From positions 1 through 48,853 of the forward strand of contig JAQBVM010000009.1 in assembly GCA_027623095.1 (NCBI GenBank): 48,853 nucleotides of DNA, given 5' to 3'. The notes below the pieces were generated by a model. The model ran no database searches, had not been told where the DNA came from, and saw only the letters and a program-made list of their open reading frames with translations. The translations under genes were made by a program, and so were the position numbers. This stretch comes from Verrucomicrobiota bacterium (GTDB taxonomy: Bacteria; Verrucomicrobiota; Verrucomicrobiia; Limisphaerales; SIBE01). Position 1 is the stretch's first letter; each line of letters starts with the position of its first letter. Positions 43,192 through 48,853 of this stretch are shown one piece after another.

Positions 43192-43422
43192 TCAGGATCG
43201 GCCTTGCGGCTCCGGCTGCTTATCCACGGTAATCCTGCTGATCAGTAAACTCGATAGGATGTCATGGGTATCGTCGTCGGCGAATACGATGACGCGGCCA
43301 CCTGTCGGAGATACGGCAAGGTGATCCACGGTGGGAACGCGCACCTGCCCGCCATCCGCCAAATGAATGGTGAACGGCACAAATGGCACCGCGTGAACTA
43401 GTTTGCGAATATCTGCGATCAT
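43192..43422 (-). CDS. Small conserved hypothetical protein, cassette cargo
   Basis: 76 residues beginning MIADIRKLVHAVPFVPFTIH, then LADGGQVRVPTVDHLAVSP and an acidic ADDDTHD stretch. I recognise this as a recurring small hypothetical protein of verrucomicrobial genomes, without known function. AAGGTGG precedes the ATG as a good ribosome site. It starts 49 bases after the attC at 43471-43559, and a GCCGAAC box lies 7 bases after its stop, so it is the cassette nearest tgt with a clear gene. Confidence 0.75.
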   Translation of the reverse strand: MIADIRKLVHAVPFVPFTIHLADGGQVRVPTVDHLAVSPTGGRVIVFADDDTHDILSSLLISRITVDKQPEPQGRS

Positions 43423-43470
43423 GCCGCCACCTTAGCTCTCGCAGAATTGCGGGGCAAGCTCTGACAATTT

Positions 43471-43559
43471 GCCGAACGATCAGCTCAGGCACGCCGGACC
43501 CACGGCTCAAGACCACGCGAGAGGCGTCAACCGGCGTTGCCTGGAGCGTTTGGTTCGGC
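43471..43559 (-). other. attC recombination site
   Basis: 89 bases bounded by GCCGAAC and GTTCGGC. On the minus strand the first arm CCAGGCAACGCCGG pairs with the second (CAGGCACGCCGG complement) leaving one unpaired A in the first arm, as known attC sites do. The end of the DUF2283 gene, including its stop at 43527, runs into the site, which is common for cassettes. Confidence 0.85.
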
Positions 43560-43751
43560 CCTTATGCGGCTGTACTCCACTTCGGGATCGCCAACTTTCT
43601 CCCGAGCGTGCTCAAGTGTCATGCTGCAAACGCGACCCTCTTCATCGAGATCGATCAATATGTCCTCGTCCAAGTCTCTCGTCTCAACCGGATCGTGAGA
43701 CCGAAACACTAAGTGGAGTGTATCCGTATCTTCAAAATACTGAACCTTCAT
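43527..43751 (-). CDS. DUF2283 domain protein, cassette cargo
   Basis: 74 residues. The pattern VQYFEDTDTLHLVF, then an ETRDLDEDILIDLDEEGRV stretch, is that of DUF2283, small proteins often paired with a DUF4258-like partner and suspected to be antitoxin-like. The start overlaps the preceding gene's stop by four bases (43748-43751), so the two are translationally coupled and share one cassette. The last dozen codons lie inside the attC site and are probably not part of the conserved domain. Confidence 0.85.
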   Translation of the reverse strand: MKVQYFEDTDTLHLVFRSHDPVETRDLDEDILIDLDEEGRVCSMTLEHAREKVGDPEVEYSRIRAEPNAPGNAG

Positions 43752-43990
43752 GTCTCGTCCTTAAATCGCCGGTCAAAGAATGCATTGTGAACAGTCTCGC
43801 CGTCGCTCAATAGTATAACTCTTAGAACGCGTCCGTCCATCTCAGGTATGCGAGACCATCGACGAATACGACCGTCCGTCTGAACTTCCTCTCGAATCGG
43901 CCGCTGAATGGCGCGCTCGATCCACTCAATCTTGATAATCGCGCGGTCTGCTCGCTTGTGGATCGCCTCGAAATATCCCGTCGTCTTCAA
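43748..43990 (-). CDS. DUF4258-like small protein, cassette cargo
   Basis: 80 residues from a TTG at 43990; no in-frame ATG gives a full domain. The sequence has RADRAIIKIEWIERAIQRP, a DGRIRRW segment and GETVHNAFFDRRF, typical of the small basic partner of DUF2283. By gene arrangement it would be the toxin-like member (inference; no toxicity is documented for this pair by the sequence). It begins 45 bases after the GTTCGGC end of the attC at 44036-44164. Confidence 0.8.
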   Translation of the reverse strand: MKTTGYFEAIHKRADRAIIKIEWIERAIQRPIREEVQTDGRIRRWSRIPEMDGRVLRVILLSDGETVHNAFFDRRFKDET

Positions 43991-44035
43991 CTTAACGAGA
44001 GGCTACCTTCAGCTCATCGTCGTGAAAAGTATTTT

Positions 44036-44164
44036 GCCGAACGATCAAGCTCACCGACCGCCGCCCGGACGAGGACGTGATGAGGCCGCAGGGTGTCAAA
44101 TGACCCACCGCTCAGGCCGAAGCCGGGAGCGGGGCGGCGGTTCGTGTGGAGCGTTTTGTTAGGC
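44036..44164 (-). other. attC recombination site
   Basis: 129 bases. On the minus strand it runs from GCCTAAC (44164-44158) to GTTCGGC (44042-44036). CGAACCGCCGCC pairs with the distal GGCGGTCG, leaving one unpaired A in the first arm. It begins five bases after the stop codon of the T5orf172 gene (44169). Confidence 0.88.
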
Positions 44165-44168
44165 CATC

Positions 44169-44627
44169 TCACAGGTATCCTTCCCACACCGCAGGATCCC
44201 ACGCATTTGGATCCTTGGCCGCTAACCGACGGCGAATCTCGTTACGCGCCTCTCGTGCATGGGCATGAAACGGGGATTCATCTTTCGGGTCGCTGACCTT
44301 CAATTCCCACTCTGATACCGCTAGCCGATAGAGAATTTGCTCCTGTGCAACCTGCCACATAGCATCCCTTGCTGCGTCGAGGGAAACTTCGAAGAACTCT
44401 CTGTCGGCGGTGGTACGAAATCGTTCCAACATTTTATGCACTTGCTTCTCAGCCTTATCGCAATCGGGCACCTTTACCGAGTATGCCACCTTGAACGGCT
44501 TCGGCATACCAGTCTTATCAGAAAGCTCTTTCGCACGTGCCTCCACCGACCTCGCTGTCCTGCCGATCTTCAGCAACGTCCGTGCAAAACTACCGTTCGT
44601 AAGGATGTACAGATATCCCGAAGACAT
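44169..44627 (-). CDS. T5orf172 / GIY-YIG-like protein, cassette cargo
   Basis: 152 residues from ATG 44627. YLYILTNGSFARTLLKIGRT, then an EARAKELSDKTGMPKPF stretch, His and an EFFEV motif match the T5orf172/MUG113 families, which are related to GIY-YIG nucleases and found in phages and mobile DNA. A DNA-cleaving or phage-related role is inference. The frame is open to 44765, but the 46 extra residues come from the attC site and are not family-like. The start lies 12 bases after the GTTAGGC box, as expected of a cassette gene. Confidence 0.85.
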   Translation of the reverse strand: MSSGYLYILTNGSFARTLLKIGRTARSVEARAKELSDKTGMPKPFKVAYSVKVPDCDKAEKQVHKMLERFRTTADREFFEVSLDAARDAMWQVAQEQILYRLAVSEWELKVSDPKDESPFHAHAREARNEIRRRLAAKDPNAWDPAVWEGYL

Positions 44628-44639
44628 TGTTTCGTGCTG

Positions 44640-44763
44640 GCCTAACGTCCAGCGACAGTCGCCTCCAACCCGAATGCGTCGGCATACGACCCGACGCTCG
44701 ACAACCGGGGCGCACTGACTCGCACTGTGGCTAGCGGATGTTCGGTGGAGCGCATAGTTCGAC
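44640..44763 (-). other. attC recombination site
   Basis: 124 bases from GTCGAAC (44763-44757) to GTTAGGC (44646-44640) on the minus strand. The stem is imperfect (CTAGCCACAGTGCG against CCAGCGACAGTCGC), with an extra base in the first arm. The preceding gene ends inside it at 44731. This is one of two sites whose first box does not exactly match its cassette's opening box (GTTAGCC). Confidence 0.75.
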
Positions 44764-45276
44764 ATTCAGGTAAGATTGGCTCACGTGCTCCAAAACGTGG
44801 AGGGTCTCGTCAATGAACACGGCGAGCCCTCTATCAGTCGCGGTCGTTGTGCTCGCGTAAGCACAAAACTCTCTCACTCTCGGAACAGCGGCGGCGAGAA
44901 TCTTCTTGTATGGATATGGCTGAGTAGTCGCCCCGAGCGAAACATGTGTCAAGTGGGCGATCTGTTTGTTGATGTCCCTACGCTCGTCGCCAAGAAATGC
45001 GCCTCCCAAACTCAGTCCTGGAAAATCTGATGGCACAAGATCGTCAGAATGCTTCCGAACTCCTATGCAGAAGTCATCAAAGGCTCGGATGTTAATGAGA
45101 CTGGATTCGATAGCCGCGTTCTCGACGCCGACACGTGCCTGATGCACGGTCGCGTCTGTTACAAAAACAGTCTCCAGACAAGTCTTCCAAAAGTACGCGC
45201 AGAACATCTGGTTAATCGTATTCAGTACAGATCGAACGCCATCACGCAGTTTCCGATCCTGGAGCGGTGTTCTCAT
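44731..45276 (-). CDS. Unknown helical protein, cassette cargo
   Basis: 181 residues, not recognised. It is predicted mostly helical and soluble, with a conserved-looking core (FVTDATVHQARVGVENAAIE, then DERRDINKQIAHLTH). It could be HEPN-like, but no RX4-6H motif is present (the Arg-His spacing here is seven), so I do not claim it. ATG at 45276 is four bases after the GTTAGCC end of the attC at 45281-45406. The C terminus lies in the next attC. Confidence 0.75.
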   Translation of the reverse strand: MRTPLQDRKLRDGVRSVLNTINQMFCAYFWKTCLETVFVTDATVHQARVGVENAAIESSLINIRAFDDFCIGVRKHSDDLVPSDFPGLSLGGAFLGDERRDINKQIAHLTHVSLGATTQPYPYKKILAAAVPRVREFCAYASTTTATDRGLAVFIDETLHVLEHVSQSYLNVELCAPPNIR

Positions 45277-45280
45277 TTAT

Positions 45281-45406
45281 GGCTAACGATCAAGCTCAGC
45301 GACCGCCGCCGGAAACGCCCGGTCGGCTGCAACAGTCGCGAGCAAATTATTCGAACCGTTCGCCTGCCCAGCGGGGCGGCCGTTCGCTGCAGCGCTCTGG
45401 TTAGAC
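45281..45406 (-). other. attC recombination site
   Basis: 126 bases from GTCTAAC (45406-45400) to GTTAGCC (45287-45281) on the minus strand, the most canonical pair in the array. CAGCGAACGGCCGCC pairs with the distal arm with one extra A and one mismatch. The TAA stop of the upstream gene is part of the GTCTAAC box. Confidence 0.9.
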
Positions 45407-45931
45407 TCCATTCGTAGGCTGATGCTCATAAGAATGCTGCCAAAGAGCTTGGTCAAATAACCGGGGCGTGACAACTGCGGAAAGTCGGTGGGCCTGTGAA
45501 AGCAACTCGCGCCAGCCCTCGCAATACGACTGCCAAAACTCAAAAGAATATGGCGGAGTCTGCGAAAGCTGAAGCGACCAAATCGCACGAAAATCAATGA
45601 TGGGATACGCATCACCGTGAAACCAATGAAGAATACATGACGCTGTCGGATACTCGACTGCATCAAGGAGCGTAAGAGACTCGATACGCGCACGCTCGTC
45701 TGTGGCGGACAATGCAAACCGTGTGACCTCCTCCACAAAAGACGCTGAATTGCGGCTGACTCTCCCTGCGCTCCGCTGCGACTTCCACCTGCAAAGGGTG
45801 AATAGCTGGTCGCGGGTAAGATAACCCTGACCTCGAACGACCGGAACGAGTGCGATGACTGATGGCTCATCTGGATATGAGTATCGCGCTGCAATCGCGG
45901 GGATGTCGGACAATTGGAAGCGCGGCGTCAT
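45401..45931 (-). CDS. Unknown protein, cassette cargo, stop codon inside attC
   Basis: 176 residues. The strongest pattern is LDAVEYPTASCILHWFHGD, then YPIIDFRAIWSL, which resembles helix-hairpin-helix proteins in which a loop and a DxR motif follow; no nuclease or glycosylase activity can be claimed. The minus-strand frame at 45283-45894 overlaps it but is Arg/Ser-rich without domain features, so this one is preferred. ATG at 45931 is three bases after GTTAGAC, and its TAA lies in the next attC's GTCTAAC box. Both ends therefore fit a cassette exactly. Confidence 0.85.
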   Translation of the reverse strand: MTPRFQLSDIPAIAARYSYPDEPSVIALVPVVRGQGYLTRDQLFTLCRWKSQRSAGRVSRNSASFVEEVTRFALSATDERARIESLTLLDAVEYPTASCILHWFHGDAYPIIDFRAIWSLQLSQTPPYSFEFWQSYCEGWRELLSQAHRLSAVVTPRLFDQALWQHSYEHQPTNGV

Positions 45932-45934
45932 GGA

Positions 45935-46030
45935 GTCTAACGTGGAGAGGACCGATGAGCGGCCCTCCGAGACTGCTGAAATTCAAAATAGACGCGCTGG
46001 CCGCTCATTCGGTCACTCGATTGGTTCGGC
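45935..46030 (-). other. attC recombination site (copy B)
   Basis: 96 bases from GCCGAAC (46030-46024) to GTTAGAC (45941-45935) on the minus strand. GACCGAATGAGCGGCC pairs with the GACCGATGAGCGGCC complement, leaving one extra A in the first arm. This is the cleanest single-base bulge in the array. It closely matches the decayed site at 42849-42944. Confidence 0.92.
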
Positions 46031-46426
46031 ATTCCGCACCCGGCGGAAATACTCACGGTGATCTGTATCCTGGATGTTGATCCAGTAGGTGTCATCATCG
46101 ACGAAGTGCATCGTGACAAGACGATTCTGGCTGTCGAGATCGCTCCACACCTTGGCGGTAACCGAGTCGGCGTCCTTGCGCACAAGACGAAGCGGGTGCC
46201 TCTCGATTTTCCCCTGAAAATCTGAGATTACCGATGTCGCGTCGTAGGTAATCCGAAGGTGGCCAAAAACATCTGATGACTTCTCCCAGCCCATTGTCGG
46301 ACTGACACCTCGATTATATTCAACAGTAGCGGCTCGATCCGAAACCCACGTGCCATCCAACCGCGTGTCTCTTACGGGAGAGCAGCCCGTGAGCAACGCG
46401 ATAGCGAATGCGACGATGATTCTCAT
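46013..46426 (-). CDS. Putative lipoprotein, cassette cargo
   Basis: 137 residues. A short hydrophobic signal ends with the lipobox LLTGC (Cys15). The mature part is beta-rich and opens with a LDGTWVSD segment, which resembles small lipocalin-like exported domains; it is not further identified. ATG at 46426 is six bases after GTTCGGC of the attC at 46433-46559. The last codons overlap the next attC. Confidence 0.82.
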   Translation of the reverse strand: MRIIVAFAIALLTGCSPVRDTRLDGTWVSDRAATVEYNRGVSPTMGWEKSSDVFGHLRITYDATSVISDFQGKIERHPLRLVRKDADSVTAKVWSDLDSQNRLVTMHFVDDDTYWINIQDTDHREYFRRVRNAEPIE

Positions 46427-46432
46427 GCTGTC

Positions 46433-46559
46433 GCCGAACGTGAAAGCTGAGCGAACGCCGTTGGCAGCGCGCTCAAGCTCTCTCCAATCTTGTTCATGAA
46501 TTCTGTGATGTCAAAACCGAGACGTTCAGCGGCGGTTCGTTTCCAGCGATTTGCTCGGC
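46433..46559 (-). other. attC recombination site, altered first box
   Basis: 127 bases from GCCGAGC (46559-46553, one change from GCCGAAC) to GTTCGGC (46439-46433) on the minus strand. CGAACCGCCG pairs with the distal arm (CGAACGCCG complement) with an extra C in the first arm. There are 90 bases between the pseudopilin stop and this site. Confidence 0.75.
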
Positions 46560-46649
46560 ATGACATGTTGTTACCAATTCACACTTCGCTTTCTGCCTCC
46601 GCTCAATGTTACGGTCGGGAGTCGAGAGATGCGCTTGTCCTTCAACTCC

Positions 46650-47516
46650 TCACTTCAATCCTGGACGTTTGCCAGGCGGCTGACAATCATAATACCAATA
46701 GAAACTCCAGAGTCGCTCCGGATTCACCGAGGCCACATGTCCGTCGAAGAAGCCAACGTTAACTGATCCGGGAAGCTTTTGCCCTATGCGCCAGTGATCA
46801 GGAATTGGATTTCGCACACTCCCGTGGCGCGAAAGAGCAAACGTACTGAGTCCTGAGTTCGGCCAGTCCAACAACGGACTAACCCCATAGACCCAAGTTG
46901 GAGGATTGCCGTTTCCAAATGTCCAATTCGGATCGGGGAAACCTCCTTTATCCGTGCTTTCTCCGAAGACCGGCGTCTGGGAAGGATGATAAACCCGCGA
47001 TTCCGATTTAAACGTCTCGGCTTCATGGCCCGCATACCACGGAAAGAAGTTCCGCTCTGTCACGAACAAATGCAGATTCAAACCGTAGCTTCCGGATCGA
47101 ACTTCGGGCTGCGTGTACCGGCCATCCGGAATTTCAACGAAAAGGCCATCCCAAACGTCAAACCTCTTAAAAAACCATGCCTGATCAACAAAGCCGTAAC
47201 CCTCGCTGGGACGGCTTTCTTTAACCGGCGCGACTGGACAAATCCAACCTTCCTCCTTCACCCCAAAAGTGCTCAAGAACCATTCCGCGACACCTACCTC
47301 ATCCAAACGATCACTCGGATCGTCGTCGAGCGCTACTTTGTAGCCGAGTAGTATCTGTCGTGCGTTTCCAATGCACTGAACGTTCCTCGCCCTACTTTTA
47401 GCTTGTGACAATGCAGGAAGCAACATGCCTGCGAGAATTGCAATGATCGCGATCACGACAAGGAGTTCGATTAGGGTGAAGCCTAATCGCATTCTTGATC
47501 GGTTGATTGTCTTCAT
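46650..47516 (-). CDS. Type II secretion-like pseudopilin, cassette cargo
   Basis: 288 residues with a classic N-terminal prepilin signal: basic leader, then [19 protein letters not shown] with cleavage after Gly12 and Glu17 at mature position 5. The C-terminal [18 protein letters not shown] segment near residues 250-268 is characteristic of the many pseudopilin-like proteins of Planctomycetota and Verrucomicrobiota. It is the longest cargo gene. ATG at 47516 is nine bases after GTTCGGC of the attC at 47526-47651. Confidence 0.92.
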   Translation of the reverse strand: MKTINRSRMRLGFTLIELLVVIAIIAILAGMLLPALSQAKSRARNVQCIGNARQILLGYKVALDDDPSDRLDEVGVAEWFLSTFGVKEEGWICPVAPVKESRPSEGYGFVDQAWFFKRFDVWDGLFVEIPDGRYTQPEVRSGSYGLNLHLFVTERNFFPWYAGHEAETFKSESRVYHPSQTPVFGESTDKGGFPDPNWTFGNGNPPTWVYGVSPLLDWPNSGLSTFALSRHGSVRNPIPDHWRIGQKLPGSVNVGFFDGHVASVNPERLWSFYWYYDCQPPGKRPGLK

Positions 47517-47525
47517 CCGCGCGAT

Positions 47526-47651
47526 GCCGAACGTTTGAGATCACCGACCGCCGCCGGAAACGGGTGGTGGCCGCGAATCCAGCGTCCAAAGAATCCGGCG
47601 CATCGAAACTGAAGCGCGGGGCGGCGGTTCGTGTGCAGCGTTTTGTTCGGT
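47526..47651 (-). other. attC recombination site
   Basis: 126 bases from ACCGAAC (47651-47645) to GTTCGGC (47532-47526) on the minus strand. The CGAACCGCCGCC arm has one extra A relative to its partner. It begins 13 bases after the stop of the secretin-like gene (47665). Confidence 0.9.
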
Positions 47652-47664
47652 GAAATGTCCGCCT

Positions 47665-48024
47665 TCATTTTGTAGCGGCGACCGGCAACTCCAATCGGTC
47701 ATTGAATGTAACGGACACTCGCTTCTCGTCGATTCGCGTCAGCACCACTCCAGCCTGTCGGAGCAATGCCCGCTCAATAAGGTGTGCCGTGTCTTCCGGC
47801 GTGAGGGTCGTTTCATTAACAGTAACACTCCCAGTAGCCTGTTTGACGTTGGTGGAAACCACCAGCTCGACCTTCGTCGTGAGCTTGTAGATATCGAGAA
47901 CCTGATGGACTGGCAGTTTCGACAGTTTGATAACTGCTCCACCGACCTGGGCGTGGGCGGAATACCAAGTAATCGCGTAGGCAACCAGCGCCAGAGCGCT
48001 CATCCAAACGTAAGTTCTTTTCAT
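47665..48024 (-). CDS. Periplasmic protein with secretin N0/STN-like domain, cassette cargo
   Basis: 119 residues. A signal peptide covers about residues 1-26 (cleavage near AHA-Q). The rest (about 33-108) follows the pattern LPVHQVLDIYKLTTKVELVV, then a VTVNETTLTPEDTAHLIERAL stretch and VSVTFND, which resembles the N0 domain of type II secretion secretins. The pore domain is absent, so it is a stand-alone fragment-like protein, not a secretin. GAGGAA lies before the ATG. Confidence 0.75.
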   Translation of the reverse strand: MKRTYVWMSALALVAYAITWYSAHAQVGGAVIKLSKLPVHQVLDIYKLTTKVELVVSTNVKQATGSVTVNETTLTPEDTAHLIERALLRQAGVVLTRIDEKRVSVTFNDRLELPVAATK

Positions 48025-48054
48025 GTGCGTTCCTCGTCTTGTTGTGTTCTTTTC

Positions 48055-48147
48055 ACCGAACGCTCCGGATCAGTGACCCCGCGCCAGTGGTATCCGAAAT
48101 GCAACCGAGACGCAATCGCGGGGTTCACTGTATCCGGTTTGTTCGAT
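48055..48147 (-). other. attC recombination site, two unpaired bases
   Basis: 93 bases from ATCGAAC (48147-48141) to GTTCGGT (48061-48055) on the minus strand. CCGGATACAGTGAACCCCGC in the first arm pairs with CCGGATCAGTGACCCCGC complement, leaving two extra A bases in the first arm. This is the longest stem of the array. Confidence 0.92.
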
Positions 48148-48153
48148 GCCATC

Positions 48154-48447
48154 TCACCATAACTGGTACGTCTCAAGAGTCGCAGTAAAAACGTGCTGAC
48201 CAAGTTGGATCTCTATAATCTGAACTCGTTCCAGTTGCGACCGGTAGAAACCCTGGAACGAAAGCACATCTCGTAAGGCAGCGGGGTTTGTTGCCGCTGA
48301 ATGTCGAAAACCGAGGTTCCATCGCGTCGGCGGCGCGAACCAAACTCCCACGCCAAATACAAACGCCGCGATTAACAAGAGGACCACGAGATGGATTCGT
48401 TGCCGTAGACTGCTGAGATCGGTCTTTTGGATCGTGACGAGTTTCAT
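48154..48447 (-). CDS. Small membrane protein, cassette cargo
   Basis: 97 residues with one membrane segment (about 18-38, HLVVLLLIAAFVFGVGVW). Function not recognised. Its stop is six bases before the ATCGAAC of the attC at 48055-48147, and the ATG at 48447 is 12 bases after a GTTCGAT box. It is thus the first visible cassette if the integrase end is to the right. Confidence 0.65.
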   Translation of the reverse strand: MKLVTIQKTDLSSLRQRIHLVVLLLIAAFVFGVGVWFAPPTRWNLGFRHSAATNPAALRDVLSFQGFYRSQLERVQIIEIQLGQHVFTATLETYQLW

Positions 48448-48459
48448 CGAGTGCTGCTC

Positions 48460-48466
48460 ATCGAAC
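48460..48466 (-). other. Opening box (GTTCGAT) of the first visible cassette
   Basis: GTTCGAT on the minus strand is the exact complement of the ATCGAAC box at the other end of this cassette. No stem partner was found to the right, so this may be the end of an attI site, a truncated attC, or an interrupted site. Confidence 0.6.
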
Positions 48467-48824
48467 TATTACTTGTGTGGAAGTAAGTTACGCCTATTCC
48501 GGGTGGCTTTGACCCTGAAACAGGGGTTTGACTTCTGCTTTTGCCGGGAACCGAATTTGCACAAACCGGTGCCATTTTCCACTTCCATTGAAAATCGAGC
48601 CGTAATTTGAACTCGCACCCTCGTCTTGTCAACCGTTTGGGGATCAAGCCCCTCCGAACCCCGGCCCTCATGCCGCGAAGTCTGCATCCGGCACGGATTG
48701 GGAGTTCAAACAACAGACCTGCCTTAAAGGGGTCGTAAAGGGGTCGGACAGATAAAACAAATAAAGGGGTCGGACAGATAAAACAAGAATTGACGGCCCT
48801 CTCCAGGGTTGAGAGACTGCAGCC
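48467..48824. other. Non-coding region between array and transposase
   Basis: No convincing gene. It holds a perfect CCCTG-AAA-CAGGG hairpin (48513-48525), a GGGG-ATCAAG-CCCC hairpin near 48635, and direct repeats (48725-48786). The minus-strand frame at 48444-48713 overlaps the neighbouring gene and lacks domain features. It may contain attI or parts of a mobile element. Confidence 0.4.
48725..48786 (+). repeat. Tandem 25-base direct repeats upstream of the transposase
   Basis: A 25-base unit beginning TAAAGGGGTCGGACAGATAA occurs at 48736-48760 and 48762-48786, and a shortened unit (TTAAAGGGGTCG) at 48724-48735. Such repeats are common directly upstream of RAYT genes. Confidence 0.75.
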
Positions 48825-48853
48825 ATGGCACGCAAGCTGCGGATGGAATTCCC
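48825..48853 (+). CDS. REP-associated (Y1) transposase, 5' end only
   Basis: ATG at 48825 opens MARKLRMEFP, a well-known start of REP-associated tyrosine (RAYT/IS200-like) transposases. Only nine codons and two bases of a tenth are inside the window, so the call rests on this word and on the direct repeats upstream. Catalytic residues lie beyond the edge. Confidence 0.65.

Noticed and set aside
45283..45894. 203-codon minus-strand frame overlapping the 176-residue cassette gene
   Set aside because: Arg/Ser-rich, begins inside the other gene and ends in the attC; the other frame fits both cassette borders.
48444..48713. 89-codon minus-strand frame near the right edge
   Set aside because: Overlaps the start of the small membrane protein gene and covers hairpin DNA; no domain.
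48725..48786. CRISPR array
   Set aside because: Only two full units separated by one base; no spacers.

Overview
The window looks like chromosomal DNA of a Verrucomicrobiota bacterium, probably near Pedosphaera/Limisphaerales. This is inferred from the kinds of genes present: a giant LEPR-XLL protein, a pseudopilin of the PVC type with a GFFDGH-like C-terminal motif, a SecD-SecF fusion next to yajC and tgt, and a MARKLRMEFP-type REP-associated transposase at the right edge. No rRNA or tRNA gene was found.

Region 1 (1-22497, minus strand) is one uninterrupted reading frame of at least 7,499 codons that runs off the left edge. It starts at a TTG and carries an N-terminal LEPR-XLL sorting motif. 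An acidic linker, beta-rich modules, thousands of residues of filamentous-haemagglutinin-like beta-helix repeats, an aperiodic block of about 780 residues, and finally RTX-type calcium-binding repeats follow. It is a giant secreted or surface protein. All long plus-strand frames opposite it are shadows.

Region 2 (22.9-42.5 kb) is housekeeping DNA. One minus-strand cluster is nadC-birA-coaX-trpA-manC (NAD, biotin, CoA, tryptophan, GDP-mannose). Diverging from it on the plus strand is nnr - membrane protein - adk - CxxC protein - fmt - exbB - exbD. A second minus-strand cluster, tgt-yajC-secDF-recJ-ispD-ctp-tsaD, converges on exbD.

Region 3 (about 42.8-48.5 kb) is the most interesting part: an array of small minus-strand genes separated by attC recombination sites, i.e. 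an integron gene-cassette array. Eight well-formed attC sites, one decayed site and one very short candidate are visible. Each well-formed site has RYYYAAC/GTTRRRY-like ends (often the variant GCCGAAC/GTTCGGC), inverted stems and an unpaired extra base on the same arm. For seven of nine cassettes, the 7-base box after the gene is the exact reverse complement of the box that starts the same cassette, as the cassette mechanism predicts. Cargo includes a DUF2283/DUF4258-like pair, a T5orf172 (GIY-YIG-like) protein, two unknown soluble proteins, a lipoprotein, a pseudopilin, a secretin-N0-like periplasmic protein and a small membrane protein. No integrase is in the window; by orientation it would lie to the right.

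Region 4 (48.47-48.85 kb) has small hairpins, 25-base direct repeats and the first codons of a RAYT-type transposase.
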